Part shown: piece by piece, positions 1 to 10,801 of the stretch | Layout: each line of letters starts with the position of its first letter | Numbering within the stretch: position 1 is the stretch's first letter | Assembly (NCBI RefSeq): GCF_014356525.2 | Contig: NC_052505.1 | Span: forward strand, 50,099,994 to 50,163,993 | Direction of reading: 5' to 3' | DNA length: 64,000 bases | Source of the DNA: Nilaparvata lugens | Lineage: Eukaryota; Arthropoda; Insecta; Hemiptera; Delphacidae | The notes under the pieces: model-generated | What the model was told of the DNA's origin: nothing | Seen by the model: the letters and a program-made list of their open reading frames with translations, nothing else | Database searches by the model: none | Program-made: the position numbers and the translations under genes

Positions 1-97
1 AATATATGAATTCTGTAAAGACTGGTTTCCAAAAAGAAAGAAAAATTAGTTTGAATCTGGGTCCGTAACAGCCTACACAGTAAATAATTATTGGTAC

Positions 98-307
98 AGC
101 TGGTGCCAAATAGTTAGGAGATGGCAAATGACTGTTATCAATTCTCAGTTCTGTCAGGACAGTTGGCAAGCTGTCGGCAAGAGTTCATAGAAAAGAGAGC
201 GACTCCAGCTATATTTAATTGCTCTCAAAAACAGCTTCAGACTGTCCTGACAGAGATGAGAATTGATAACAGTTATTGGCCAACCAACTAACTATTTGGC
301 GCCAGCT
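98..307. mobile_element. Hairpin MITE, 210 bp
   Basis: The two ends are inverted repeats of roughly 75 bp. They begin AGCTGGTGCCAAATAGTTAG on the left and read GCTGGCGCCAAATAGTTAG on the opposite strand at the right. The arms contain the subsegment CTGTCAGGACAG, which recurs in a second hairpin element at 10374-10523. No coding potential. It lies inside what looks like an intron of the minus-strand gene at 365-2660, just past its splice donor. Confidence 0.8.
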
Positions 308-364
308 CTATTCAACTGATTCCCTAGAAGAATACTAAATGAATACAATATAAATAAAACTCAC

Positions 365-2660
365 CAGCATCAGTATCATGAGTGTGGTCTGGAGAATTGT
401 GCATTGGCTTTGCCTTGTCTTTTGAGGTTCCAGCTTTTTGGAAATTGTCATCTGTCGAAGGGTACTCCAAACGTCCAATAGAGAAATGATCACATTCAAA
501 CAATTTTACATTATCACGATTATTTTCAAAGCACTTGAAACAGCTCATTGATTTCATTTCTAGGCTGATTGGGGATGTGTTATTGTGGATCTGCACTACT
601 TGGTGAACCTTCATGGTCCCTTTAAATGGCTTTACCTCAGCAAAATGTACTTTCCTCCTCACAGCCTCAATGTCATCATCTTTTATTTCATGTATTTCAA
701 TTTTCCGGAGGTTTTCTTCCAAATATGTACATAAAACATCAATTGAGTCTATGTCTTTTCCTTCAGCCACCAGTCTATCCGCCGTTCTCTTGACCGTTCC
801 TCCTATTCCGTCAGGTGTGCCTTTACCATGTCCTGCTTCGAAAAAGTTATGTGTAGAATATTTCAAGTGCGGAAAAAACTCTTTAACTAAATGAGAAAAT
901 ATGTAAAACATATCTTTGTTCCGGTATTGTGTTGATGGTCCATCCGATAAAAAGTGCAATACTGTTAAATGAGGCTTCATGGAATTCACGTATTTCAAAA
1001 TTGGAGCCAAATGAGCCAATACCTCAATTGCAGTATGGTTAAGGTTCTTGGATAATGTACAAAATGACTTTGTTTTTACAGCACCATAGTTCACTTCTTT
1101 AAATTGTAAAGCAGTTGTGTGAAGAGTTACTTGCTGTCGGCTCCCACCAAAATGAAAACTTTGAATCTCATTCCCATACTTAAAGCAATAGTTCTCACTA
1201 AAATCGAAGTGAATTAAAGCCTCATTTTCTGTCATACACATTTTCAAAAGTTTTATTTGCGCAAATTGGTTTAGGATGATTGCTTCATGTTTCATAAATC
1301 GGTGAATAATACTTTCCAGTTTATGTAAAAGATCAATAACTTGAGTAGTCTTCTTACATTTAATAGTTCTTTTAACTTCTACTTTTTCACCTTTTTTATT
1401 GATATAACTATCTTTCTGAATCTCCCATTCAAAATATGACAAATAGAAATCCCCATTAAATTCCTTGAAACTTATTTGCTTATCTTTACAACTTCTACAA
1501 TTTCTCAACAAACAAGTAACGTTATAATTATTATTGCAGCACAGTTCTTCAGCAATTTCTTTCGGAGTTCTGGAGTTTATAACTTTGTTTCTGTATAGAG
1601 CAGAAACAACAAAATCAGTGTTCATATGTATTTTACATTGGCAGGTATCTCTTTCACCAAGTTTTTGGTACACCACATAGAATGGTCTGTATTTACAAAA
1701 CAGTGAATAACTGACTGGATAAGACACAGAAGAAGTAAATTTCTTGTGTAAGTTCAGCATTGTGTCATTGATGTACCTCTTCTGTTTTTTAACCTTTTTA
1801 AGTGTCTTACAATCTTTCTTGCCTGGAGCTAAACGAGTGTTCTCATGATCGTTAAAGAACCTTTCTATATCATTTTGAATTTGAGCTTTAAAAAGCCTGT
1901 GTTGACGTTTCTTAATGTAATTGTTGGTGTTACATCTAGTTAATCGCTTTGTAAAAATATGCTGTAGTTCTTTTGTCATTTTACATTTCTTTATAATTTT
2001 TCCATCTCCAAGCATAGTGTTCACAAATTCTTTTTTCCTTCTGGAGCCATCAATATTTTCATAGTTTGTTTTTATCTGACATTCAAGAGCTGCACCAAAC
2101 AATAACCTCTTTCTAACTAACTCTTTGTCTTTACTTTTCATTACTGTCATCACTTTTGACCTAGGAGTCATTTCACTTTTATTTTTCTTACAGTCTGCTT
2201 TTTTAGCTCTAGCATCTTTTTCTATATTTTTCTAACATTGTTTTCAGTCTTGAGTTCTCATGTATTAATTTTTTGTTCCGTTGTATAATTTTACTCCTAT
2301 CCCAGTGAATCCTTTTTCTGCCAGAATGCCTTTGAACTGGAGTTGCAGGTCTTGATTCATCAGTTGAAGGAGGACTTTCTGGCAACTTATTTATTTCTTG
2401 AGCTATTTGCTTCTTCTTGTTGTAGTATTTTTTCGACATAACTCTCCATTCTTTTCTTTTTAAACGAGCTTCTCTGTCATTCATGTCATTTATTGATTTC
2501 ACTTGTTTTTTCTTCTTCTTATTTTCATATTTTTTCGTTCCTTTTCCTTCTGCTGTTCCAATTTTACAGGATCACTTTTTATTTTTTTGTATCTTTCACG
2601 TTCCCTCAATCGTTTTTTCAAAAGAATTTCCTCCCTACTTGCCTTTCTCTTGGGTGCCAT
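365..2660 (-). CDS. Transposase-like protein of unnamed family, two frameshifts
   Basis: The start codon at 2660-2658 directly follows a pyrimidine tract and AG, so it probably opens an internal exon. The first part is basic and helical (rich in K, R, E). A one-base loss in an A-run near 2532 and another one-base shift near 2215 break the frame; the main open part starts at 2171. Counting from there, I see a Cys-rich stretch (about residues 176-230), then three acidic motifs: DFSENY (D323), SDGPSTQYRNK (D410) and EAGHGKGTPDGIGG (E445, D454). Their spacing resembles the DDE/D triad of an RNase-H-fold transposase, but I cannot name the superfamily. The exon ends at 365 before GTGAGT (364-359), so coding continues off the window; codons beyond that are intron. 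Both shifts sit at A-runs, so sequencing error is possible. It could be an active transposon gene, a decayed one, or a domesticated host gene. Confidence 0.65.
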
Positions 2661-2729
2661 CTGGAAAAAATGCATGTGAAATAAATATTTACTGCAAGCC
2701 TACAAACTGATGCATGGAATATGATACTT

Positions 2730-2884
2730 TACAGGCCTGAATCTCCTGTCAAAAACATTAATGGCTGGATTGTCTTTTGTGGCAAAATGTCACCTGTGTA
2801 GTTGCCTATTAACTCAGTTTTTATGATGCCACAAAAGACAATACAGCCATGTATTGTCTTTTTGACAGCAGGTTCAGACCTGTA
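2730..2884. mobile_element. Palindromic MITE, 155 bp
   Basis: TACAGGCCTGAATCTCCTGTC at the left pairs with the reverse complement of the right end, and GATTGTCTTTTGTGGC pairs with GCCACAAAAGACAAT inside. Almost the whole element folds into one hairpin. It sits about 70 bp upstream of the first visible coding exon of the minus-strand gene, in its presumed intron. No coding potential. Confidence 0.75.
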
Positions 2885-3454
2885 CAGTCTTGTAGGCCAC
2901 AGTCATAAATCTAAACATATTAAAGTTGAAGCCCTCATTAAAAAAAATCATACATCTCTAATTCTCAAACTTCCTGACTAACTAGGAGGCAGAAATTTGG
3001 TCAAATTATTACTAAGGTTAAAAATAGGAGAGTTGAATAGTGTTTATAATTATTTCTCAAGAGGGCTGCACCCATTCTAATTTTATCATATTCATTTTCA
3101 AACAGATGGTATAACACCTTGGGTGACTAGCTAGTGTATTCAATGTACCTTTATCTGAATATAATGCTATGTATTTTTCAAATGTTATGATTGATTAATA
3201 AATCTGTTTATTTCAAAGCAAGTTGCAACTCCACCATATTTATATAACTATATTCAAGAACATCATTGAATAGGATCCTCAATCACTCACAGTGATTTAC
3301 TAAAAATAAAATCATTCATTCGAACATTTTATAAAATTCATTATTTAAATTAATAAGTTAAATAGTACTGTACCTATTCAATTGCTAATAAAACAACACC
3401 TTTAACTATTTTTCAAAACAAAATTAAAAATATTATCATCCCCCTGCCTTTATT

Positions 3455-4050
3455 CTCATTCCCCTGTCACATGGGTGACAGGGGAATGAGACACAGGGGA
3501 ATGAGAAAAAGTGAGGTTATATTATTTCCCGCCAAACAAGCAACACCCTGACTCAATACAAATGACATCACAAATCATAACTCTTTTGCATGCATTGTTT
3601 CAAACTACAATATGAAAAATATCAATTGCACTTACCAAAATATAAGTGACAGAGGAATGAGAAGTTCAAAAAACAATTAGTAGCTCTTCACTTTTTCATA
3701 AGTTCTTCCACCTCAGAAATAGAATGCAAATGGCTGCCGATCACCGATATTGAATACATAGAGATCACTTTACAAGACAGCTGGCTTTGTTGAAGCCAAA
3801 GAGGTTTACTATTCCTAAAGCGGTAAAATTTCAATCTTGACAGGGGAATGAGAAAAAACTGTTGGACAAAATATATTTACCATTTTTTATGCTCTCAGAT
3901 GTATTATGAATGGTGCCACATACAAAATAACGATGTTTGACAGCTGCTGTTCAACTTTGTTTACTTAAACATGTAAATTTTAGGTCAATTTTCATATTTT
4001 TCAACCACTTACAGATTGAAGTCAGGCCTGGGACATGCCAGGGGAATGAG
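3455..4050. repeat. Cluster of six GACAGGGGAATGAG motifs
   Basis: A 13-14 bp motif occurs at 3455-3468 (minus), 3477-3490, 3493-3505, 3648-3661 (one mismatch), 3839-3852 and 4038-4050. The first two form a perfect inverted repeat with 16-bp arms and a 4-base loop. The sequence between motifs is AT-rich and unrelated, so this is not a simple tandem array. Subterminal repeats of a decayed DNA transposon or a protein-binding cluster are the two readings. The rest of 2885-4270 shows no gene. Confidence 0.7.
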
Positions 4051-4270
4051 GTTTCCTGGATCAATTATTTTTTCATCTTTTCTATATTTATGCAAATTGA
4101 AATAATACCACACTAACACATTTTCTAAATACTTATGTGTATTTAAAAATTATGACACACCCACTTATAGGCTATTATTCAAAAATCTGCAAATTGAATG
4201 GGACATGGAAGTGACACTTTTCTGTAGAATCACCCGTATAAGTTAATTTTTTTCCATTTTTAAACCCAAA

Positions 4271-5483
4271 CAGTTGATTTAACCAACTGTTAACATTGTT
4301 GGTACCTTAAACTTGTAAAACAACTATCAAGTGTGGTTTCGATTTTATGATTTAACTTAGGTAATAATTTTTAAACTAGTGATTATATGATTCAGTAATA
4401 TCATAATAGATTGATTTAATTATTATGAATGTTCAAGATATAAGAAGCTATTGTAAAATGTTACAATAATAAAGCTAATACCAGAATAGACCTACCCACT
4501 AATAATATTTTAGTTATTTATAGGCATAAGTTATTAGGGACTATGGTTACATTTGACCTAATTAACTTTTTGAATACAGTATTTTGATTGGATAAAACAT
4601 TATTTATTTCAATATGACTAGTATCAAATCAACCTCTTGAGAAATACTCTAAATAAACTGTAAATAGCAGCAATCATTCTTATTGATAGGCTACAATTTA
4701 ATAATTAGTTCAGTACTATGTAAGGTCCTTATACTCCCTTGTAATGGTTTATTGTTTTAATACTATCAATTTATTAAAACCATACTAAATTATTACTTCA
4801 AAATTTCGGTGTAAATGCACGTCCAGTGCCAACATACCTGTCATCAAATTTTTGGTTGGGATCGATTATTAAGTATGCTATTTTGAGCACAAAATCACAA
4901 AAATTAAACGGCGGTCACTATTGTTTTTGAAATAAACTAAGTTCAAAGTAGCACAATTTTACATGCATTTAACCTATGAGTAGCAGCCATTTTGATTATT
5001 GAAATCATCAAATTATGATATTCCTAATCTGAGTTTTCCTAACCCAAAGCTTTTCCTAACCTAAGCTTTATTAACCTAAAGCTTTTCCTAACCTTAGCTA
5101 CTTATGGTTGCTACTTATAGCATAGGTTGAATGCATGTAAAGTTATGCTACTTTGAACTTAGTTTATTTTGAAAACAATAGTGACCGCCGTTTAATTTTT
5201 TGATTTTGTGCTCAAAATATCATACTAAATCGATCCCAACCAAAAATTTGATGACAGGTATGTTGGCACTGGACGTGCACTTTAGCCAAAATTTCTTTCA
5301 ATTAGATAATTGCTTTCATACATGTTCCATTTGATTTCAGACAAAGGTGGGAATAGAACTGCAGATACATATTATACTAAAATCCACCATGACAGATGAA
5401 TATGATGCCAAGGATTAGATTTGAAAAAAGTTCTTCTCTTCTCTACATTTGATGAAAGCCATTTTCAGTAAGTTGCACTCTAC
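4271..5483. repeat. Duplicated module, copy A (split by a foldback)
   Basis: From CAGTTGATTT at 4271 to the sequence after CATTTTCAGTAAGT at 5468, this segment aligns with 5848-6530 in the same orientation, with moderate divergence. The foldback at 4812-5284 is absent from the other copy and therefore inserted after the duplication. The module ends in an exon-like block (5341-5467) bounded by TTTGATTTCAG and GTAAGT. That block contains CCACCATGACAGA, but its reading frame closes after nine codons. Confidence 0.7.
4812..5284. mobile_element. Foldback element with TAACC-rich loop
   Basis: Terminal inverted arms of more than 150 bp start TAAATGCACGTCCAGTGCC and end GGCACTGGACGTGCACTTTA. The arms also share AAACGGCGGTCACTATTG. 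The loop (about 5030-5095) holds four degenerate units of the type TTTTCCTAACCTAAGC. No ORF. It interrupts module copy A. Confidence 0.85.
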
Positions 5484-5691
5484 CTCCTTCAATAATCAAA
5501 TTTTTCAACATACATAAACAAACTTACTTGTAACCTTAACAAACAAACTTAGGCTACCTACAATAGCCTATATTCAAGAATTACTGGAGCAGTTTTAAGA
5601 TTTTATGTCAAGCCCTATTAATAACCCTAATATAACAGTAATTGCAATTTTTAGTGTGTATAAGTTGAATGTTTATCATTTTCAAACACTA

Positions 5692-5845
5692 AGGCCCGGT
5701 TGCACAAAAGCCGGTTAAATTTTAACCGTGATTAATTCCGCGAGAGCCAATCAGAGAAGCCGTTTTATCAAAAACGCATTCTCTGATTGGTTCTCGTGAA
5801 GTTAATCACGGTTAAAATTTAACCGGCTTTTGTGCAACCGGGTCT
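5692..5845. mobile_element. Hairpin MITE with GGCCCGGTTGCAC ends
   Basis: Nearly perfect inverted arms (GGCCCGGTTGCACAAAAGCC at the left, its complement at the right) with further pairing of TTAAATTTTAACCGTGATTAA. TAA is present on both flanks, consistent with a 3-bp target duplication of the Harbinger/ISL2EU type. It lies immediately upstream of module copy B. Confidence 0.85.
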
Positions 5846-5847
5846 AA

Positions 5848-6530
5848 CAGTTGATTAAACTGTTACCATTGTTGGTTAACTTCAAACTTGTAAAAAATCT
5901 ATTAAGTTAGTGGTTTTAATTTCATGATTCAATACATTTTAAGCTAGTGATTATATGATTCAGTAATATTATAATAGATTGATTCAATATCATGGATGGT
6001 TATGATATAAAAGAAGCTATTGTAAAATGTTACAATAATAGAACTATTCATAACATCATAATAGGCCTACCTACTAATTATTAGTTATATTTATTAGGGA
6101 CTATAGTTACATTTTTGTTAGGGACATGAACTAAATTTTTTTCTAATATTTTGATTAGATTAAACCATATTTATTCCAATATGACCAGTATAAAATAACC
6201 CCCTTGAGAAATACTTTAAATAAATTGTAAATAGAAGCAATCATTCTCATTGATAGGCTACAATTTGATAATTAGTTCAGTACTATGTAAGGTCCTTGAA
6301 AACTCTCTTGTATTGGTTTATTTACTATCACTTATAAAATTCCTTTCAATTAGAAAATCGCTTTCATACATTTAATGTATCATTTGATTTCAGGCAAAGG
6401 TGGGAATAGAAGTGCAGACGCATATACCAAAATCCACCATGACAGACGAATATGCTGCCAACTACAGTTTTAGATTTAAAACTTCTTTCTACATCTGATG
6501 GAAACCATTTTCAGTAAGTTGCACTATACT
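5848..6530. repeat. Duplicated module, copy B (uninterrupted)
   Basis: Same-orientation relative of 4271-5483 without the foldback. The exon-like block here is 6394-6513, between TTTGATTTCAG and GTAAGT. From its CCACCATG the frame stays open for 19 codons before TGA. Both copies preserve the two splice-like sites, but all three frames contain a stop, so it would have to be an untranslated exon or just repeat sequence. Confidence 0.7.
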
Positions 6531-8238
6531 ATTTCCTAATAATATAAGACTTTATTAATTGACATATACCTAGAACCAATTTAGCGAAATCATGGAACTG
6601 TTCACCATGGTTACAAGTTATTTTTAGAACGTTGAACTGTCTGGTTACTAATAATTATTTCAGTTGTCTACTGGAAAGCGTAGTGCCAACACGTTGCTCT
6701 TGTATTGTGTTTTTGTTTCTGCTCAGTGCAGTATTATTATTATTATTATTGACGATTATTAGTATATTTTATTGATTATTTTCATGGGACACAAATTTAC
6801 AAAGGAAATACCATATATTATTCACGGTAGGTAGTATGATATTTTTTATTTCAATGTGTCCATGGGATACTTATGAATGCAAAAAACACTTGTGTAAAGC
6901 AAGAATAGATCTTAATTATAATTTAAATAGTTCAACAAATTATAACTTCAAATAATATAACATTAATTATTCATGAAATTATTCAACTACTTTACAGTAC
7001 AGTAGTGTAATGCGCTTTATTTTTTGATAAAATAACAGCATTAAAGTCATTAAAAGTCATGATTATCTATTTTTTTATCATAATTGGGATAAATAAAAAT
7101 CTTTATAATGTTTAAATGATGTTCATATATTCTTAGGGCTTATCTAGACTGTTTATTTTTGTGATAAAGCTAGGCAACCGTTGATGGGTTCGCATTGCTA
7201 TGTTTCAGGAGTTGATAAAATAACGTTAATATCCTGAAATTCCTAAAGAAGCTGTTAGTTCTTTCCACAGACTTCATAAGGATAAAATTTCTAAATGAGA
7301 ATAGAATCTGTTTAAGAGAAAGAACTAAAACGATGCAGAAAAAACTAATAGAAAGTACAAAAACGTATTTGAAATGGTATTATCAAATCAAATTGTGTGT
7401 TCAAACGATTTGTTTTAGACTCGCCGGTAACATTTATAGGATTTTTACTGAAAATTAGTTTGATATTGTTTCAAAGGGGATAAAATGCTGAACATTTTGA
7501 TGTCAATCACTTCTATGTAAAGTTGATGGTTGATTTGCTATGAGGGCTCAAAGTTGGCATTTTTACATTTGAATGCATGTTAAGCCAGGGCGAGAGGTCG
7601 CAGCATGACGTCACACCATAGCAGGCTGCGTTCTCCACGCGTCTTATGTGATCAAGGCAACCTACTATTATACTATTCTTGAGTGTAAACCACCTGAACC
7701 AACCCATTTTTTTTCCAATTATAAGGAAATAGCAGTATCATCAAAGGCCAATGACATACATATACGTACACAAAATTCATCATTAGTAAATTATTATTAT
7801 TGATCATGTTTTCAAAGTATAAAAATAAAAATCCAAGAAAATATTTGACTTACAGATAGAAAATTGAATTGTCCAATATGTTGTGAAATGAAAATAGTTC
7901 ATTCAATAAACTTATTTGTGAATAAAACAATCATGTCAAAAAGGCTTTCTTTTATGAAAGTATGGAATGATCATAAATTAGTAGTCCCAATACATGTGGA
8001 GAAATTGCAAATCAGTTACTTGAATCAAAGAAGAACTCATCGTTTCGTACACTTCACCGCTTGCTCCCAATACTCTTTTCAAATTTCTTCTACATGTTTG
8101 CCTTTTTGCAACCAATGTCCAATCACTGCTACCCAAAGACGGAACCTCCTTCAAACACAGTTTTTCAAAAACCTTTGAAATTCAACGATACATATGCACA
8201 TATACAGAGTGAGTCATATGTATGGGAACCCTTCAATA
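6531..8238. other. AT-rich stretch without a supported gene
   Basis: I see only a short TTA microsatellite (about 6727-6752) and an isolated palindromic TGACGTCA near 7605 in a GC-richer patch (7590-7645). The short open frames here (for example 7864-8178) have no recognisable motif. Confidence 0.6.
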
Positions 8239-8350
8239 ATTTGGAGACTGTTGTAGATATAATTCTGTAACTTTCAGGATAAGTTATTGATAGAATACTC
8301 TACCTTTTAATGTACAAACGAGTTCCAACCCCACATAACGGGTTTACTTG

Positions 8351-8667
8351 GGGGTTGTAACTGGGATATTTAAAATGTAAACACCCATTGTGTGGTTAAT
8401 CATTTTAAAGGTATTTTTAAAACAAGAAAGATGACATCAATAATAATGTTCTATGATAATTGTATCCAAAATGGCGGCTGATTGAAGTTTTAGTTTTTGA
8501 AGAAATGAGGGTTTGTAACTCAAATATTTAAAATGTAAACACCCATTGTGTGGTACATAATTTTAAAGGCCTTTTTAAATCAAGAATGACGACATCAATA
8601 AAAATGTTCTATGATACTTTTATAAAAAATGGTGGCTGATTGAAGTTTTAGTTTTTATAGAAATGAT
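8351..8667. repeat. Two-unit tandem repeat, unit about 158 bp
   Basis: Units at 8351-8508 and 8509-8667 share ATTTAAAATGTAAACACCCA and GGCTGATTGAAGTTTTAG, with moderate divergence between units. There are only two units and no conserved spacers, so it is a local tandem duplication. Confidence 0.8.
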
Positions 8668-8766
8668 TGATGAAAGTAATAAAACTTAAAACAACACTTT
8701 TTTTGATGAATAACGAAACACATTGAAAAACTGATTATTTATTTAGTAATCTGTTTGGTACTTTTT

Positions 8767-8946
8767 ACTTTCCTTGCCCTATTACCATAGGTAAGGAAAG
8801 TATTGATGTATTATGAGTGATTACCCATTACCATAGGTAAGGAAAGTATTGCTTAAGGTACCCCAATTTCTAAATTTCTATACGTTTGAAGGTCCCCTGA
8901 GTCCAAAAAACTGGTTTTTGGGTATTGGTCTGTGTGTGTGTGTGTG

Positions 8947-9017
<71 letters not shown>

Positions 9018-9648
9018 AGTGTATGTGCGTCTGTGTACACGATATCTCATCTCCCAATTAACGGAATGACTTGACATTTGGAACTTAAGGTCCTTTCACT
9101 ATAAGGATCCGACACGAAGAATTTCGATCAAATGCAATTCAAGATGGCGGCTAAAATGGCGAAAATGTTGTCAAAAACAAGGTTTTTCGTGATTTTCTCT
9201 GAAACCGCTCCAACAATTTTGATCAAATTCATACCTAAAATAGTCATTGATAAGCTCTATCAACTGTCACAAGTCCCATATCTGTAAAAATTTCAGGAGC
9301 TCCGCCCCATCAATGCAGATAGAATCCCAATTATCAGGCTTCAGATACAATTGAAACAAAAAAAAAAATCAAGTGGAGTAGATTGAGCATAAAAATCTCT
9401 ACAATTAATGTTCAGTAACATTTTCAACTAAAATTGAAAATAAGCTTTAAATTCGAGAAAATGTGATTATTCAATTGCAAATTATTGTTGATTCTATTAA
9501 ATCATTCACTATGAAGAGATAGCAGACCTCATGTGTGTCTCCAGCGTTATTACCCTGTCACCAGCTGGCTCAAATCACTGAATAGTAGACTTGAGATGCG
9601 CGGGAACAATAGCGTCAGGTGATCAATTTTCATAACGGCAAGGAAAGT
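8767..9648. mobile_element. Non-autonomous element with TTTCCTTGCC ends, copy 1
   Basis: Begins ACTTTCCTTGCC and ends GGCAAGGAAAGT, a perfect 12-bp inverted repeat. It is about 880 bp long, noncoding, and contains a TG tract at 8931-9014. A homologous element with the same order of blocks is at 61094-61933. In this copy the left 70 bp (with CCATAGGTAAGGAAAGTATT) is partly duplicated in tandem at 8787-8852. Confidence 0.85.
8931..9014. repeat. TG dinucleotide microsatellite
   Basis: About 84 bp of nearly pure TG, internal to the TTTCCTTGCC element. Open frames across it (Cys/Val or Thr/His repeats) are artefacts of the repeat. Confidence 0.95.
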
Positions 9649-10007
9649 TGTGTGAGTGCGCCACACCAGATTTTTACATTTCATTTCAAAAGATGCTCCC
9701 AAAATGCTCCCCTTTATTCTCTCGTTTGACAGTGTGCAAAACTGCCATGAATGTAAATGAGATGTCCTTATGAAGGTCTAAATCAACCACTTATGAGGGG
9801 TTAAAATTCATTTATGTATGTCAAAAGGTAGAGTATTCGACCAATAACTTATCCTGAAAGTTACAGTATGTATATCAGTCTCCAACTTATAAAAGTTTTT
9901 AAGCTACATAATCAGCATTCTGAGAATTGATTACCGAGAAATTTTATATTTTACTCATAATAACCTATTAAGTTATCCCACTAAACTGTACATTTCATAT
10001 TTTACAG

Positions 10008-10067
10008 GACCAAGAGCAGAGAGACTACGCCCCATGAAGCTCAAATCGAGGACGATAGCAGTTCAAA
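10008..10067 (+). other. Candidate 60-bp internal exon
   Basis: A pyrimidine-rich tract ending TTTTACAG precedes it and GTAAAA follows. The 60 bp are richer in GC than the surroundings. In one frame they read TKSRETTPHEAQIEDDSSS, a polar acidic stretch with no stop. No partner exon is identified, so this rests on splice-like borders and composition only. Confidence 0.3.
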
Positions 10068-10373
10068 GTAAAAATATATAATTAGTTATAAATTGAAAGT
10101 TCAATTTTTGTAATATTTAATAAAAATCATTGCATTTTATTGAAAATAATGCTTTCTTATTTACATTTTTCGCTCATATAGATATACTCTGAAGTTAAGC
10201 TTTAAAGAAAATAAACTAATATAGATATTAATATATAATATTTAATATTTTAATAGATATTCAAAGTAATAATTGATGTGTTACTCAGATGTATATGAAC
10301 TGTATTCCATTTGAGGTGTTGCAAGCATAGAGGGCTGTTGAACTAGAGCAGATTTGATTTAATTAATTCATCG

Positions 10374-10523
10374 AATGGCGAGTGACTCATGCACTGCTCC
10401 CTCTCAGGACAGTCTGCAAGCTGTTATTGGTTAGCAGAGGTCGATCTCGACTCAATCAATACAGCTACAGAGACAGTTTATAGACTGCCCTGACAGGAGA
10501 GAATGAATAAGTAATTTGCCATT
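10374..10523. mobile_element. Hairpin MITE related to the one at 98-307
   Basis: AATGGC at the left pairs with GCCATT at the right, and CTCAGGACAGTCTGCAAGCTGT pairs (imperfectly) with ACAGTTTATAGACTGCCCTGACAG. The internal core matches the core of the hairpin at 98-307, so they are probably one family. No coding potential. Confidence 0.7.
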
Positions 10524-10599
10524 CACAGGAGAATTTTAAAGAATATTTCAATTTGAATAATATTAAAAAAATAAAATATATATTAATAATCTGATTCAC

Positions 10600-10801
10600 T
10601 GCAATCCAATATAAATGCTTAATCATAATTCAAATTTCATCCAGAATTTGAAATAAATCTGTAATTCTTATTATTCATGATTCAATTATTCTTCCAAACT
10701 AATGCTCCAATCTTACTATTGCCTTAATACTCTATTTCTATACTCAGTGGACATCCATACATTCTATATATAGATGAAATCTATATAATATATATATATA
10801 G
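10600..10801. repeat. Left arm of a long AT-rich palindrome
   Basis: TGCAATCCAATAT through ATTCTTCCAAACTAATGCTC and GTGGACATCCATACATTC is the reverse complement of the region ending near 17156. The two arms were one foldback element before the LTR element at 10802-16733 was inserted between them. Confidence 0.85.

Larger units (their letters stand above)
8240..9886. repeat. Inverted-repeat-bounded composite element
   Basis: 8240-8350 and 9775-9886 are imperfect inverted repeats sharing TTGGAGACTG, AACTTTCAGGATAAGTTATT and GAATACTCTACCTTTT. Between them lie a two-unit tandem repeat (8351-8667) and a separately bounded element (8767-9648) that appears inserted. No ORF of note. The outer pair may be the ends of a non-autonomous DNA element. 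Confidence 0.65.

Noticed and set aside
613..894. Plus-strand frame opposite the transposase-like gene
   Set aside because: Antisense shadow of the conserved minus-strand motifs.
7864..8178. 104-codon frame starting MNCPICCEMK
   Set aside because: An early CxxC only; the rest has no domain pattern, and composition matches the AT-rich surroundings.
8849..9077. Cys-Val and Thr-His repeat proteins across the TG tract
   Set aside because: Translation of a dinucleotide repeat inside a noncoding element.
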